43,254 nt of DNA from an uncultured Crocinitomix sp. (lineage in GTDB: Bacteria > Bacteroidota > Bacteroidia > Flavobacteriales_D > Crocinitomicaceae), in assembly GCA_937136425.1 (NCBI GenBank), contig CAKZON010000106.1, positions 1 to 43,254 of the forward strand. Direction: 5' to 3'. A program made the translations under genes and the position numbers. Below the pieces are notes generated by a model. That model did no database searches. It was not told the DNA's origin and saw only the letters and a program-made list of their open reading frames with translations. Each line of letters starts with the position of its first letter. The first letter of the stretch is position 1. This document shows positions 23,885 to 31,260 of this stretch, one piece after another.

Positions 23885-24118
23885 ATGGAAAAGAAGAATC
23901 ATCCAGGAGATCAAACCAATAATAAATTGCATGGTGTCAAACTTGAACACATGCTCAATCATTTAGTGGAAGAATACGGTTGGTCTGAATTGGGATATCG
24001 CATTAAAATCAATTGCTTTAATAGCAATCCTAGTATTAAATCAAGCTTAAAGTTTTTAAGAAGAACCCCATGGGCTCGTAATAAAGTTGAGAAACTTTAT
24101 ATTGAAATGGTTTCGTAG
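23885..24118 (+). CDS. VF530 (DUF2132) family DNA-binding-like protein
   Basis: A 77-residue cytosolic protein. Nearly the whole length matches the VF530/DUF2132 family: LHGVKLEHMLNHLVEEYGW, SELGYRIKINCFNSNPSIKS and SLKFLRRTPWARNKVEKLY. The family has a small helical fold and a suspected nucleic-acid role; function is not established. ATG 23885 (MEKKNHPGDQ) is the proper start: an in-frame upstream ATG at 23801 lies before the promoter at 23837-23867. It is divergent from the metX riboswitch transcript. Confidence 0.88.
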   Translation: MEKKNHPGDQTNNKLHGVKLEHMLNHLVEEYGWSELGYRIKINCFNSNPSIKSSLKFLRRTPWARNKVEKLYIEMVS

Positions 24119-24194
24119 AAAATAGTCCTTTAGACTGAGTGTTTCCAATCGGATAGGTATTTCAGCCCAAGTAATATTCTCTAAATAATTGCAT

Positions 24195-24210
24195 CAGGTA
24201 TTCCTACCTG
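24195..24210. repeat. Inverted repeat CAGGTATTCCTACCTG
   Basis: A 6-bp arm pair with a 4-nt loop in the 199-bp gap between VF530 and the acidic repeat gene. No T-run follows on either strand, so it is more likely an operator or a weak structure than a terminator. A poor TTG (24259) to TAATCTTA (24278) pair follows it and could be the promoter of the acidic gene. Confidence 0.35.
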
Positions 24211-24317
24211 CTGTAATCCACCACTATATTCATAGCTTGCCATCAATCAATAGATTAGTTGGTCATTCCTACTCCCCTAATCTTAATTATTCATTTATTA
24301 ACTAATAAAGAAAAATT

Positions 24318-25550
24318 ATGGCAACAGAAGTAGGTTGTAAAAACGCTGGCACATTTTATTTCGTGTCTCAAAATGCAGATGAAGAAATTCAACAAGCTGT
24401 ATTTGACATGCAAATGGACTTAGACTGGCAAGGAATTGTAGATTTTGCTACAGAATGGGACGGGTGGAACATGGAAAAAAACACTTTTAATGCAGATGAT
24501 GCGTCCATATCTCTAGACCCTTGGATGATTTTCGCACTCCCTAATGATGACACAATTGACAGTTCTGTTAGAGGTGCAGCATTAATCATGAAAATAGTTT
24601 CAGCACGAGGTTGTTTGTTTCGTAAGCAGGGCGGGCTTGTTTACATGGGGAAAGACGGTGATATTTTAGGTACCAAGCAAGAATCTTTAAAAGATGTAGG
24701 GACTTTACTTGATAATTCATTGGAAATAAAAACCTTGTCAGACGAAGACCCAACTGGCTGGGAATTAGGAGAGACGAGTACTGGTTTAATTGGAATGTTT
24801 TATAATGGAAAATGCATATTTTCTCTATATGCAGATGGAAAGACATGGGCTACTCAAAGCCCTGAAGCAATTGGCCCTCCAATGAATTTATCAAACGGAA
24901 AACTTTACACTAGCAGTTCTTCAACTGCAGAAGCTGGTGAAATTAAAGGTTTATTATTTGGTTCACCAAACTGGACAATAGAGGAAACATTAACGGGTAA
25001 TTTATCATGGACGAACTACGAAAACGGCCCAGACGGAAATACACGACTAATTAATCTATTTGATAATGGAAAATCCTATGGGACATTACCTCAAGGTGTT
25101 TTTAAACAAGAAAATACCGATTTAGATTTATGGCAATTCATTGAAGGATACATGGATTATGCATGGGCTGAATTTCTTAAACTTTCAGCTGAATCTTGGG
25201 AATTCCTAGTAGATATTGCAGCAGATTCATGGGAATGGTTAGAAGGTGCAGCTGATGAAACTTGGGACTGGATGGAAGGTGCTGCATCTGATGTATGGGA
25301 TTGGACTGTAGACGCTTTTGATGCCATTGGAGACTTCTTTGATGGTTTTATGGGTGACCTTGATTATGCATTGGAGGAAGTTACGGAAGCGTACAATGAT
25401 GCCCTTGAAGGGGCTGATGATGTAGCGGATGACGTAGCAGATGGGGCTGAAGATGCCGCAGATGATGTAGCAGACACAGCAGAAGATGTTGCAAATGATG
25501 CAGCTGACGCAGCAGGAGATGCGGCAGATGAAGTAAGTAGTTGGTTTTAA
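24318..25550 (+). CDS. Acidic protein with N-terminal beta domain and C-terminal 11-residue Trp/Ala repeat array
   Basis: A 410-residue protein I do not recognise, with no signal peptide. Residues 1-265 look largely beta with repeated turns of the type FYNGK and FDNGKSYGTLPQG. Residues 272-403 are twelve consecutive 11-residue units. Units 1-6 each start with Trp (272, 283, 294, 305, 316, 327), for example WEFLVDIAADS and WDWMEGAASDV, and units 4-6 add Trp at position 3. Later units lose Trp and become Asp/Ala-rich, for example DDVADGAEDAA. The array has one Lys (288) and no Arg. It ends SSWF. Eleven-residue periodicity suggests a long amphipathic helix, as in LEA or apolipoprotein-like proteins (inference). 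A basic protein gene follows after 18 bp. Confidence 0.75.
   Translation: MATEVGCKNAGTFYFVSQNADEEIQQAVFDMQMDLDWQGIVDFATEWDGWNMEKNTFNADDASISLDPWMIFALPNDDTIDSSVRGAALIMKIVSARGCLFRKQGGLVYMGKDGDILGTKQESLKDVGTLLDNSLEIKTLSDEDPTGWELGETSTGLIGMFYNGKCIFSLYADGKTWATQSPEAIGPPMNLSNGKLYTSSSSTAEAGEIKGLLFGSPNWTIEETLTGNLSWTNYENGPDGNTRLINLFDNGKSYGTLPQGVFKQENTDLDLWQFIEGYMDYAWAEFLKLSAESWEFLVDIAADSWEWLEGAADETWDWMEGAASDVWDWTVDAFDAIGDFFDGFMGDLDYALEEVTEAYNDALEGADDVADDVADGAEDAADDVADTAEDVANDAADAAGDAADEVSSWF
25131..25526 (+). repeat. Coding repeat: twelve 33-bp units of the 11-residue array
   Basis: Twelve in-frame units without any insertion or deletion. DNA identity between units is only moderate in the Trp part and higher in the Asp/Ala part (runs built from GATGATGTAGC- and GCAGATG-like words), so the period is kept at protein level. 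Confidence 0.7.
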
Positions 25551-25568
25551 TAAAATAAAAAAATTAGC

Positions 25569-25967
25569 ATGAATTTAAAAATTAAATCAAAAGATCATAA
25601 AGGTCAGAATAATGCTCACCTATTTATAAAGGGAATTTTGGGAAATAAAGACAAGAAAGTTGCACGTTATTTGGTTTTTCAAATTGCACAAGGACGTTGG
25701 GAATTAATTGTAAAATTAGCTAAAGATTTAGGGTATCCAACCCCACTAAAAGAGGAGGATATTAAAGTCGTTATCGATCCAAAAGGAAAAAATACGGATG
25801 CCGTTATTTTTAGGAACAGATTAATGGTTGATAAAGAGTTAAGATCTCAAATGAAGGCAATTCCTAAAGGAGATTTTAGTGCTGTTGTCGCTCTTGCAAG
25901 CAAAGAAGGATTGCACATAACAAAAAATAGTTTTAAAACCTCACATCCGAGTAGGGTTATAAGATGA
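25569..25967 (+). CDS. Basic small protein with two Nif11-like segments
   Basis: A 132-residue protein with about 27 Lys/Arg against 13 Asp/Glu. Two segments share one pattern. The first, residues 19-67, ends GRWELIVKLAKDLGYPTPL. The second, residues 81-122, reads FRNRLMVDKELRSQMKAI, then GDFSAVVALASKEGLHIT. The second in particular follows the Nif11 pattern (F..k...D.eL...l......vv.lA.e.G...t) known from nitrogen-fixation proteins and RiPP leader peptides. Only ten residues (KTSHPSRVIR) follow it, with no Cys and no double-Gly, so it is not an obvious RiPP precursor. It is probably cotranscribed with the acidic repeat gene and is followed by a terminator. Confidence 0.68.
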   Translation: MNLKIKSKDHKGQNNAHLFIKGILGNKDKKVARYLVFQIAQGRWELIVKLAKDLGYPTPLKEEDIKVVIDPKGKNTDAVIFRNRLMVDKELRSQMKAIPKGDFSAVVALASKEGLHITKNSFKTSHPSRVIR

Positions 25968-26058
25968 TCTTTCAGTTTTGCTACCAAATAAATTTGATAG
26001 TTATCAAAATTTGATTGATACCATTCAGACAGACATGTATGAATACTTATGATTTTAA

Positions 26059-26096
26059 TGGAAGGCTCTTTTTAAGAGTTTTCCATTTTCTATTTC
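26059..26096 (+). terminator. Intrinsic terminator after the acidic/basic pair
   Basis: A 12-bp stem, TGGAAGGCTCTT (26059-26070) with AAGAGTTTTCCA (26074-26085) around loop TTT, including two G-T wobbles, followed by TTTTCTATTTC. It ends the transcript from 24318-25967. Confidence 0.75.
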
Positions 26097-26164
26097 TAAG
26101 TGATACTAACAACATTATTAGAAGTATCAAGATGATATTCAGTACAAGTACTGAAACATTAGAT

Positions 26165-26968
26165 CTAAAAAATCAATTTTCCAGTTTGCATTATTTCTTG
26201 ACCTGTGCCGATTGTATACAAGTATAAACCTTCTTTAAGATTTGGTGTATAAACCTCATTTTCAGCATTAATAACGGCATCAAAAACAACTTGCCCTGCA
26301 AGATTAAGAAGTTTAATATTCAATTCACTTGCTACTTTTCCATGAACAGAAAAACTTCCATTTAACCTGTTAGAAATAACTTTAATTTCTTCCAAAGTGT
26401 TCATAGGGATTTCGGCTAACGAACCTAAAGCAAAATCGAAACTTCCTGAACATCCAAACTCATCATTTATGGTTAACATATATTCCCCTGCACAAACATC
26501 TACGACTTCATTTCCCAAGCCAGCACCTGGAATAGACCAATAATAACTAATCAATTCATAATCCCCCTGATAACCATAAACCGTATCTGCAATTACAATT
26601 CCATCACATGCGCCGGGATAAGTAGGAGGCGTAATTTCTAAGTCAACTGTTATAGGGTCAGGGTTTATTAAACAAACAGAATCTGTCAATATACAACCCG
26701 TGGCGTCAATAACTTCAACAAAATAGCAGCCAGCTTGAAGTATGTTCGCTGTACCACCGGGTCCAGGAATATGCTCTGTCCCTGTCGTATCAGTTATGGA
26801 GTATTCAATTGGAGCAGTTCCTCCTGTTGTTAGAATGCTAATACTCCCGTCAGAAAAATCATGACAGGTTGGATTTTGTGTGACGAATGACATTTCGAAA
26901 TCTTCGCATTGCGACCAGCTAAAATTTGTAGCCAAAGAGAAGATAAAAAATAGGCAGAAATTTTTCAT
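26165..26968 (-). CDS. SprB-repeat-like secreted protein with type A T9SS sorting domain
   Basis: A 267-residue protein with a signal peptide (ending near FSWSQ). An SprB-type repeat follows at about residues 26-100 (NPTCHDFSDGSISILTTGG, PIEYSITDT, LQAGCYFVEVIDATGC), then a related degenerate module (YPGACDG, AGEYMLTINDEFGCSG). The C-terminal 75 residues are a type A T9SS signal (IKVISNRLNGSFSVHG, LLNLAGQVVFD, LKEGLYLYTIGTG, QTGKLIF). It should cross the outer membrane by the gliding/T9SS machinery and be attached to the surface. Genes for the secretion system are not in this window. Confidence 0.85.
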   Translation of the reverse strand: MKNFCLFFIFSLATNFSWSQCEDFEMSFVTQNPTCHDFSDGSISILTTGGTAPIEYSITDTTGTEHIPGPGGTANILQAGCYFVEVIDATGCILTDSVCLINPDPITVDLEITPPTYPGACDGIVIADTVYGYQGDYELISYYWSIPGAGLGNEVVDVCAGEYMLTINDEFGCSGSFDFALGSLAEIPMNTLEEIKVISNRLNGSFSVHGKVASELNIKLLNLAGQVVFDAVINAENEVYTPNLKEGLYLYTIGTGQEIMQTGKLIF

Positions 26969-27083
26969 AGTTAGGCTTTGTTTGTACTATCGAGACGGGA
27001 TTCTTTAAAATTAGGTTGCACTATTCCACTCATTATTTATGCTTTAGCCTTATATTTATCAAAGACGACATTACATATTATTT

Positions 27084-27932
27084 ATGCTCAAATATTTCAT
27101 TAGCCTCCTTTTTTTATTGTGTTCACCTTTTCTAGAAGCGCATCCTATTTTAGAAGGATTAGAAACATCCTATCAATCTAAAAAATATTCAGATTTATCC
27201 ACTTATTTAGATGGCTTATTGGATCAATCAACGAACAAGAATATATTTAAAACGCAAAGAATGATTGAGCGCGAAATAATTCCGGGATATCATGAATATA
27301 AAGCAGAAATCAGTCAGAGCACTGCTGATAAAGAGGTAGCGGGCGTGTATGATGTAGATTATTATTATGTAAGTATTATCCGGTTTGAAAACACCATTAT
27401 TCATTATTGTATTGAAGAAAAGGTTTATGTAAAAAATTCTTCAGAAAAATGGGTAAAAATGTATCAATTAGTTAGGGCTAACATAGATTCATCCGCATAT
27501 AGAGTTCTTGAAAATTCTTATTTTAACACCTACAATTCCGCTCTTAACTTTAATGAACTTTTTACTGACTCAATATTATATGGGAGTCATTGTGGCATTG
27601 GAGGACAAGATCCTGAATACCGAGAAAAACTCAATTTATTAATAAAGAATAAGGACAAAAAAGAATTGAAGAAATGGTTGGTAAGTGCAACTGCAGAAAA
27701 ACAACTATATGCTATTGATGGAATCTTAACATTGAGTAAGAAAGGAGTTCGTTTTACAAATGACATATATGAACTAATCGGAATAATTATAAAAAAAGAA
27801 GGCTATGTTAATACTTGTTCAGGATGCATCCATATGAAGCATACCATTAAAGACGAAGTATCCCTCTTATTTGATAAACACGGACTTTCTATGAAAAATT
27901 CAATCCGCAAGGCTATTTTCGATCAAACTTGA
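27084..27932 (+). CDS. Exported protein of unknown function
   Basis: A 282-residue protein with a signal peptide (MLKYFISLLFLLCSPFLEA, then HPILEG). The mature part is mixed alpha/beta with three Cys after the signal near the C-terminus and middle (YGSHCGIGGQ, VNTCSGCIHMKH); the CSGCIHMKH segment could form a disulfide or a metal site (inference). I recognise no family. It is divergent from the SprB-like gene and 37 bp ahead of the following lipoprotein on the same strand. Confidence 0.72.
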   Translation: MLKYFISLLFLLCSPFLEAHPILEGLETSYQSKKYSDLSTYLDGLLDQSTNKNIFKTQRMIEREIIPGYHEYKAEISQSTADKEVAGVYDVDYYYVSIIRFENTIIHYCIEEKVYVKNSSEKWVKMYQLVRANIDSSAYRVLENSYFNTYNSALNFNELFTDSILYGSHCGIGGQDPEYREKLNLLIKNKDKKELKKWLVSATAEKQLYAIDGILTLSKKGVRFTNDIYELIGIIIKKEGYVNTCSGCIHMKHTIKDEVSLLFDKHGLSMKNSIRKAIFDQT

Positions 27933-27969
27933 AACTAGTTTCTCTACTTTTATTTTACCTTAGACATAA

Positions 27970-28587
27970 ATGAAAGCGTTACAACCCATATTGTTGTTTT
28001 GTTTGAGTGCTTTACTTGTTTTTTCGTGTGGAATCAATAATGACTTTTCTAAGCGGAAATACCTCAACCTTAAAAATAATTATGCACCAATCAAACAAGA
28101 ATCAAAATCTCTTGTTGCTTTAACAATTATTGCTCCTTTATGCGATACAATAAAGCTTAAAAATGGAGATACAGTATTAGCAGAAATTAACTATTTTGGA
28201 ACGGACAGTATTATTTATAATCATTGTTCTGAAGAAGATCTGCTAACAGAATCTAAACAAGAAGTTATAGCGGTATCATTAAATGATGTTGACACTATTA
28301 TTGTAGATGCTAAGCTCGCAGAAAATTCGGTAAAAGCAGAAAAACAAAAGAAAAAAAAACCAAGAGACTCTAAAAAAATTGCTTGGATAATTTTACGTAT
28401 ACTTTTAAGTATAATAATAGCAACTGCAGGAATTCTATTGGGTTTGCAAATAATGCGTTATAACAAACCTGACGGATCATTCCTTAGTAAATTATGGTTC
28501 GTATTTGTAGCTATCTTTGCCATTTTATTAATGGTAATTGCAACAATCGCAGCAATATTTCTATTCCTGTCCGTAATAAACCTTTAA
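27970..28587 (+). CDS. Lipoprotein with C-terminal membrane hairpin
   Basis: A 205-residue protein with lipobox VFSC at about residue 20. Residues 55-100 contain CDTIKLKNGDTVLAEINYFG followed by DSIIYNHCSEED, a small strand motif I know from many Bacteroidota proteins of unknown role (ion-transport or sensing context not established). A Lys-rich linker leads to two membrane helices at about 134-157 and 173-203. An anchored N-terminus plus two helices would place the motif in the periplasm. It converges with the large adhesin gene with an 8-bp gap. Confidence 0.72.
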   Translation: MKALQPILLFCLSALLVFSCGINNDFSKRKYLNLKNNYAPIKQESKSLVALTIIAPLCDTIKLKNGDTVLAEINYFGTDSIIYNHCSEEDLLTESKQEVIAVSLNDVDTIIVDAKLAENSVKAEKQKKKKPRDSKKIAWIILRILLSIIIATAGILLGLQIMRYNKPDGSFLSKLWFVFVAIFAILLMVIATIAAIFLFLSVINL

Positions 28588-28595
28588 CTCAAAAT

Positions 28596-31061
28596 TTACT
28601 TTAATACAGTAACGTGCCCTTCTCGCACTATTCTAGCATCACTTCCTGAGTCACCAAAATCAATTCTCCAGATATAAACACCGTCATTTACCAAACCTTG
28701 ATCTCCATATGCTCCATTCCAGCCATAGTCTGCATTGTAAGTTTCGAAAACCATTTCTCCCCAACGGTTATAAATCGCCATATGAAAATCATAATAGTCA
28801 AATCCTGAAGAAAATACAGGTTGGAATGTTTCATTAAAGCTGTCCCCATCTGGTGTAAAAGTATTTGGAATATAATAAATGGTTAACCCTTCCATTTGGA
28901 CGATTTTAGTTACTGTATCTGCACAACCAATACTGTTCTCGGCAATCAAAGTAACTGTATATGCCCCATTATCAACACTAGGATAAGTATGACTTGGACT
29001 AAAATCATTTGACAGAGGCGAACTATCACCAAAGTTCCAAGTATAAGAATCACTAAATAAAGATGTATTTTCAAAGTCAGCAGTAGAAGTTCCTAAATCA
29101 ACCTCACGAGAAATAAAAGAGAATGATGCTACAGGCATTGGATACACCTCAACATAATCACCATACATTACAGTTGTTACACAACCTTCGGCAGACGTAA
29201 TGGTCAAAGTAACATCAAACAAGCCTTCTGTTAAATAAATGTGAGACGGATTTTCAGCAGTGCTCGTAGAACCATCTCCAAAATGCCATTCAAATGAAGC
29301 TCCTGGGCTTGAAGTATTGAATTGAACTTCATAAGGTGCGCATCCTAATAAATCATCTGTTGAAAAAACAACCTCTGGTAAACCATTTACTGTTACTACT
29401 ACATCATCCGTACTTACACAACCATTTTCATCTGTTCCGGTTACTGTATAAGTGGTGGTAGCAACTGGAACAAATGACCCGCCATCAAGAACTCCACCTG
29501 TCCAAACATAATCGCCACCAACTCCAGCTCCAGTTCCGCTCAAAATAACAGCATCACCATTACATACAGCAACGTCTACCCCAGCATCAACAGGAGGCGC
29601 AGGGTTGACAATCACAGTTACATCATCCGTATTTGTGCAACCATTATCATCTGTTCCTGTAACTGTATATACCGTTGTTGTTGCCGGTGTAAAAGCCGTA
29701 CCATCTGTTACACCATCAGTCCAATCATAAGTTCCTCCGCCAGCACCAGTTCCAGTCAAAGTAACTTCAAATCCTTCACAAACTTCCTGATCAACACCAG
29801 CATCAATAACTGGTAGTGCATTCACAGTAACCGTAATGTCATCTGTATTTAAGCATCCATTATCATCTGTGCCAGTTACAGTATAAGTTGTAGTTGCTGC
29901 TGCGGTAAATGTTACACCATCAACTACTCCGCCGGTCCAATCATAGGTTCCTCCAACTCCAGCACCTGTTCCTGTCAAAGCAATATCATCACCCAAACAT
30001 GCTGTAAAATCTTCTCCAGCGTCAACCGGTGGTAGCGGATTTACTGTAACCTCAATTTCATCTGTATTTGAACAACCTGCAACATTGGTTCCTGTAACTG
30101 TGTATGTATGCGTAGCTGCTGGAATAAATGGTTCCTCATCAATAACACCGTCAGACCATTCATAGGTTCCTAAGCCAGCACCTGATCCTGAAAGAACTGC
30201 TTCTTCTCCCTCGCAAACAGCAAAATCAACTCCTGCATTAATAACTGGAATTGGTAACACTGTAATTTCAACTGAAAAAGGACAATCTGCGTCATCTTCA
30301 CTTGTTGCGGTGTAAGTAATAACACCTTCATCAACCGGCGTAAATGGCACACCATTTGGCACTCCTAAGTCCCATGTTACAACGGCACCTGAAACTGATT
30401 CGGCTAATAAAGTTAATTCATCTCCTAAACAAATCTCAGTGTCAGAAATATCTGTTATTAAATCCTCATCACACCCTGAAATTTGCTCAGCTGGAATGGA
30501 AATATGCACAACGTGACGATTATCATCATCTCCAATTCCTGGATCTAAAGTGATAGTATTTAAGCCTGCAGGTAATGCGTATGTTACAGCATGCCAACCT
30601 CCATCCCATGGAATTGGAACTGAAACACTTGCTCCGTTAACTAATAGATTCTCAGTAACACCCGGCTCTGCCCCAACAGGACCGCCACCTGAAATACTTG
30701 TACCAAATCCACCAAAATAAACTGTTAATGTTCTTGGTTCAGGAATTGTAAAACTCGTGGTTACTTCTTCTGTCCCTCCAAAATAAGCCATTGCAGACAT
30801 AAATGACGTAACACCAGGCGTTGGTTCAGGAACTGGGCTAATTACACCTATAGATTCATGATGCGAATAACCAATCCAGTTGTCCAAACTAGAAAGATCT
30901 GGAGACCCTGTAATCATTGTCCAACCAGCAGGCACACAAGAAGAACATGGCGTACCAGTTGTTGGATAAGGGAAAGTCCAATCTTGAGCTGATGCTTGTG
31001 GTATATTTATAAACATTGTGAAAAATAAACACAATGTAATTTTTTGAATTAGGCTTTTCAT
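28596..31061 (-). CDS. Large adhesin-like protein with Ig-like repeats, two PKD domains and type B T9SS (CHU_C) domain
   Basis: An 821-residue secreted protein. Order: signal peptide (to ASAQ); a beta-sandwich-like domain (about 26-195); a degenerate Ig-like unit (DISDTEICLGDELTLL); four close Ig-like repeats of about 73 residues, each with GTYxWxxGVxDG, a T-T-x-Y-T-V-T-G-T strand and two Cys; two PKD domains (FEWHFGDGS, YTWNFGDSS); and a C-terminal gliding-associated domain with IPNTFTPDGD, NRWGEMVFE, WNGAYG and DGVYIWRI. The last domain is the type B signal of T9SS cargo. It probably serves in adhesion or gliding on the cell surface. It stands alone in the minus direction. Confidence 0.92.
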   Translation of the reverse strand: MKSLIQKITLCLFFTMFINIPQASAQDWTFPYPTTGTPCSSCVPAGWTMITGSPDLSSLDNWIGYSHHESIGVISPVPEPTPGVTSFMSAMAYFGGTEEVTTSFTIPEPRTLTVYFGGFGTSISGGGPVGAEPGVTENLLVNGASVSVPIPWDGGWHAVTYALPAGLNTITLDPGIGDDDNRHVVHISIPAEQISGCDEDLITDISDTEICLGDELTLLAESVSGAVVTWDLGVPNGVPFTPVDEGVITYTATSEDDADCPFSVEITVLPIPVINAGVDFAVCEGEEAVLSGSGAGLGTYEWSDGVIDEEPFIPAATHTYTVTGTNVAGCSNTDEIEVTVNPLPPVDAGEDFTACLGDDIALTGTGAGVGGTYDWTGGVVDGVTFTAAATTTYTVTGTDDNGCLNTDDITVTVNALPVIDAGVDQEVCEGFEVTLTGTGAGGGTYDWTDGVTDGTAFTPATTTVYTVTGTDDNGCTNTDDVTVIVNPAPPVDAGVDVAVCNGDAVILSGTGAGVGGDYVWTGGVLDGGSFVPVATTTYTVTGTDENGCVSTDDVVVTVNGLPEVVFSTDDLLGCAPYEVQFNTSSPGASFEWHFGDGSTSTAENPSHIYLTEGLFDVTLTITSAEGCVTTVMYGDYVEVYPMPVASFSFISREVDLGTSTADFENTSLFSDSYTWNFGDSSPLSNDFSPSHTYPSVDNGAYTVTLIAENSIGCADTVTKIVQMEGLTIYYIPNTFTPDGDSFNETFQPVFSSGFDYYDFHMAIYNRWGEMVFETYNADYGWNGAYGDQGLVNDGVYIWRIDFGDSGSDARIVREGHVTVLK
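29372..30242 (-). repeat. Four tandem coding repeats of about 218 bp (Ig-like units)
   Basis: The units encode INAG/VDAG/IDAG/VDAG starts and shared TYTVTGTDDNGC cores; the middle two are closest at DNA level, suggesting unequal exchange within the gene. Confidence 0.8.
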
Positions 31062-31260
31062 CTGTTAGCGAGTTGGTTATTGTAATCTTTGCTTACAGAC
31101 CTTAAACGTAATTCCCTCTGTTACAGTTGCCAGAAATTGTCGTTTTTTTCACATTAAAAAAACAACCTTAACCTCTTTATTTTGAATAACTAAGCATACA
31201 GAATTCATAATGGCTTTATATATTCTACTAATTTGATAGAAAATTAGCCGATTTTGGGCT

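Noticed and set aside
23720..23962. Minus-strand reading frame of 80 codons upstream of metX
   Set aside because: It runs antisense through VF530 and its promoter and ends in the SAM-I aptamer; no family resemblance.
25569..25967. RiPP precursor call for the Nif11-like protein
   Set aside because: Only ten residues follow the Nif11-like part, with no Cys, no double-Gly and no adjacent modifying enzyme; the radical SAM gene is 8 kb away with metabolic genes between.
26015..26227. Plus-strand reading frame after the Nif11-like gene
   Set aside because: It contains the intrinsic terminator and then runs antisense into the SprB-like gene; its product has no protein-like pattern.
28596..31061. 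CRISPR-like repeats at 29372-30242
   Set aside because: The repeats are in-frame coding units of about 218 bp in an adhesin, not short repeats with unique spacers.
31142..31163. A/T-only hairpin after the S41 gene
   Set aside because: The stem is eight A-T pairs save one, too weak to call a terminator.
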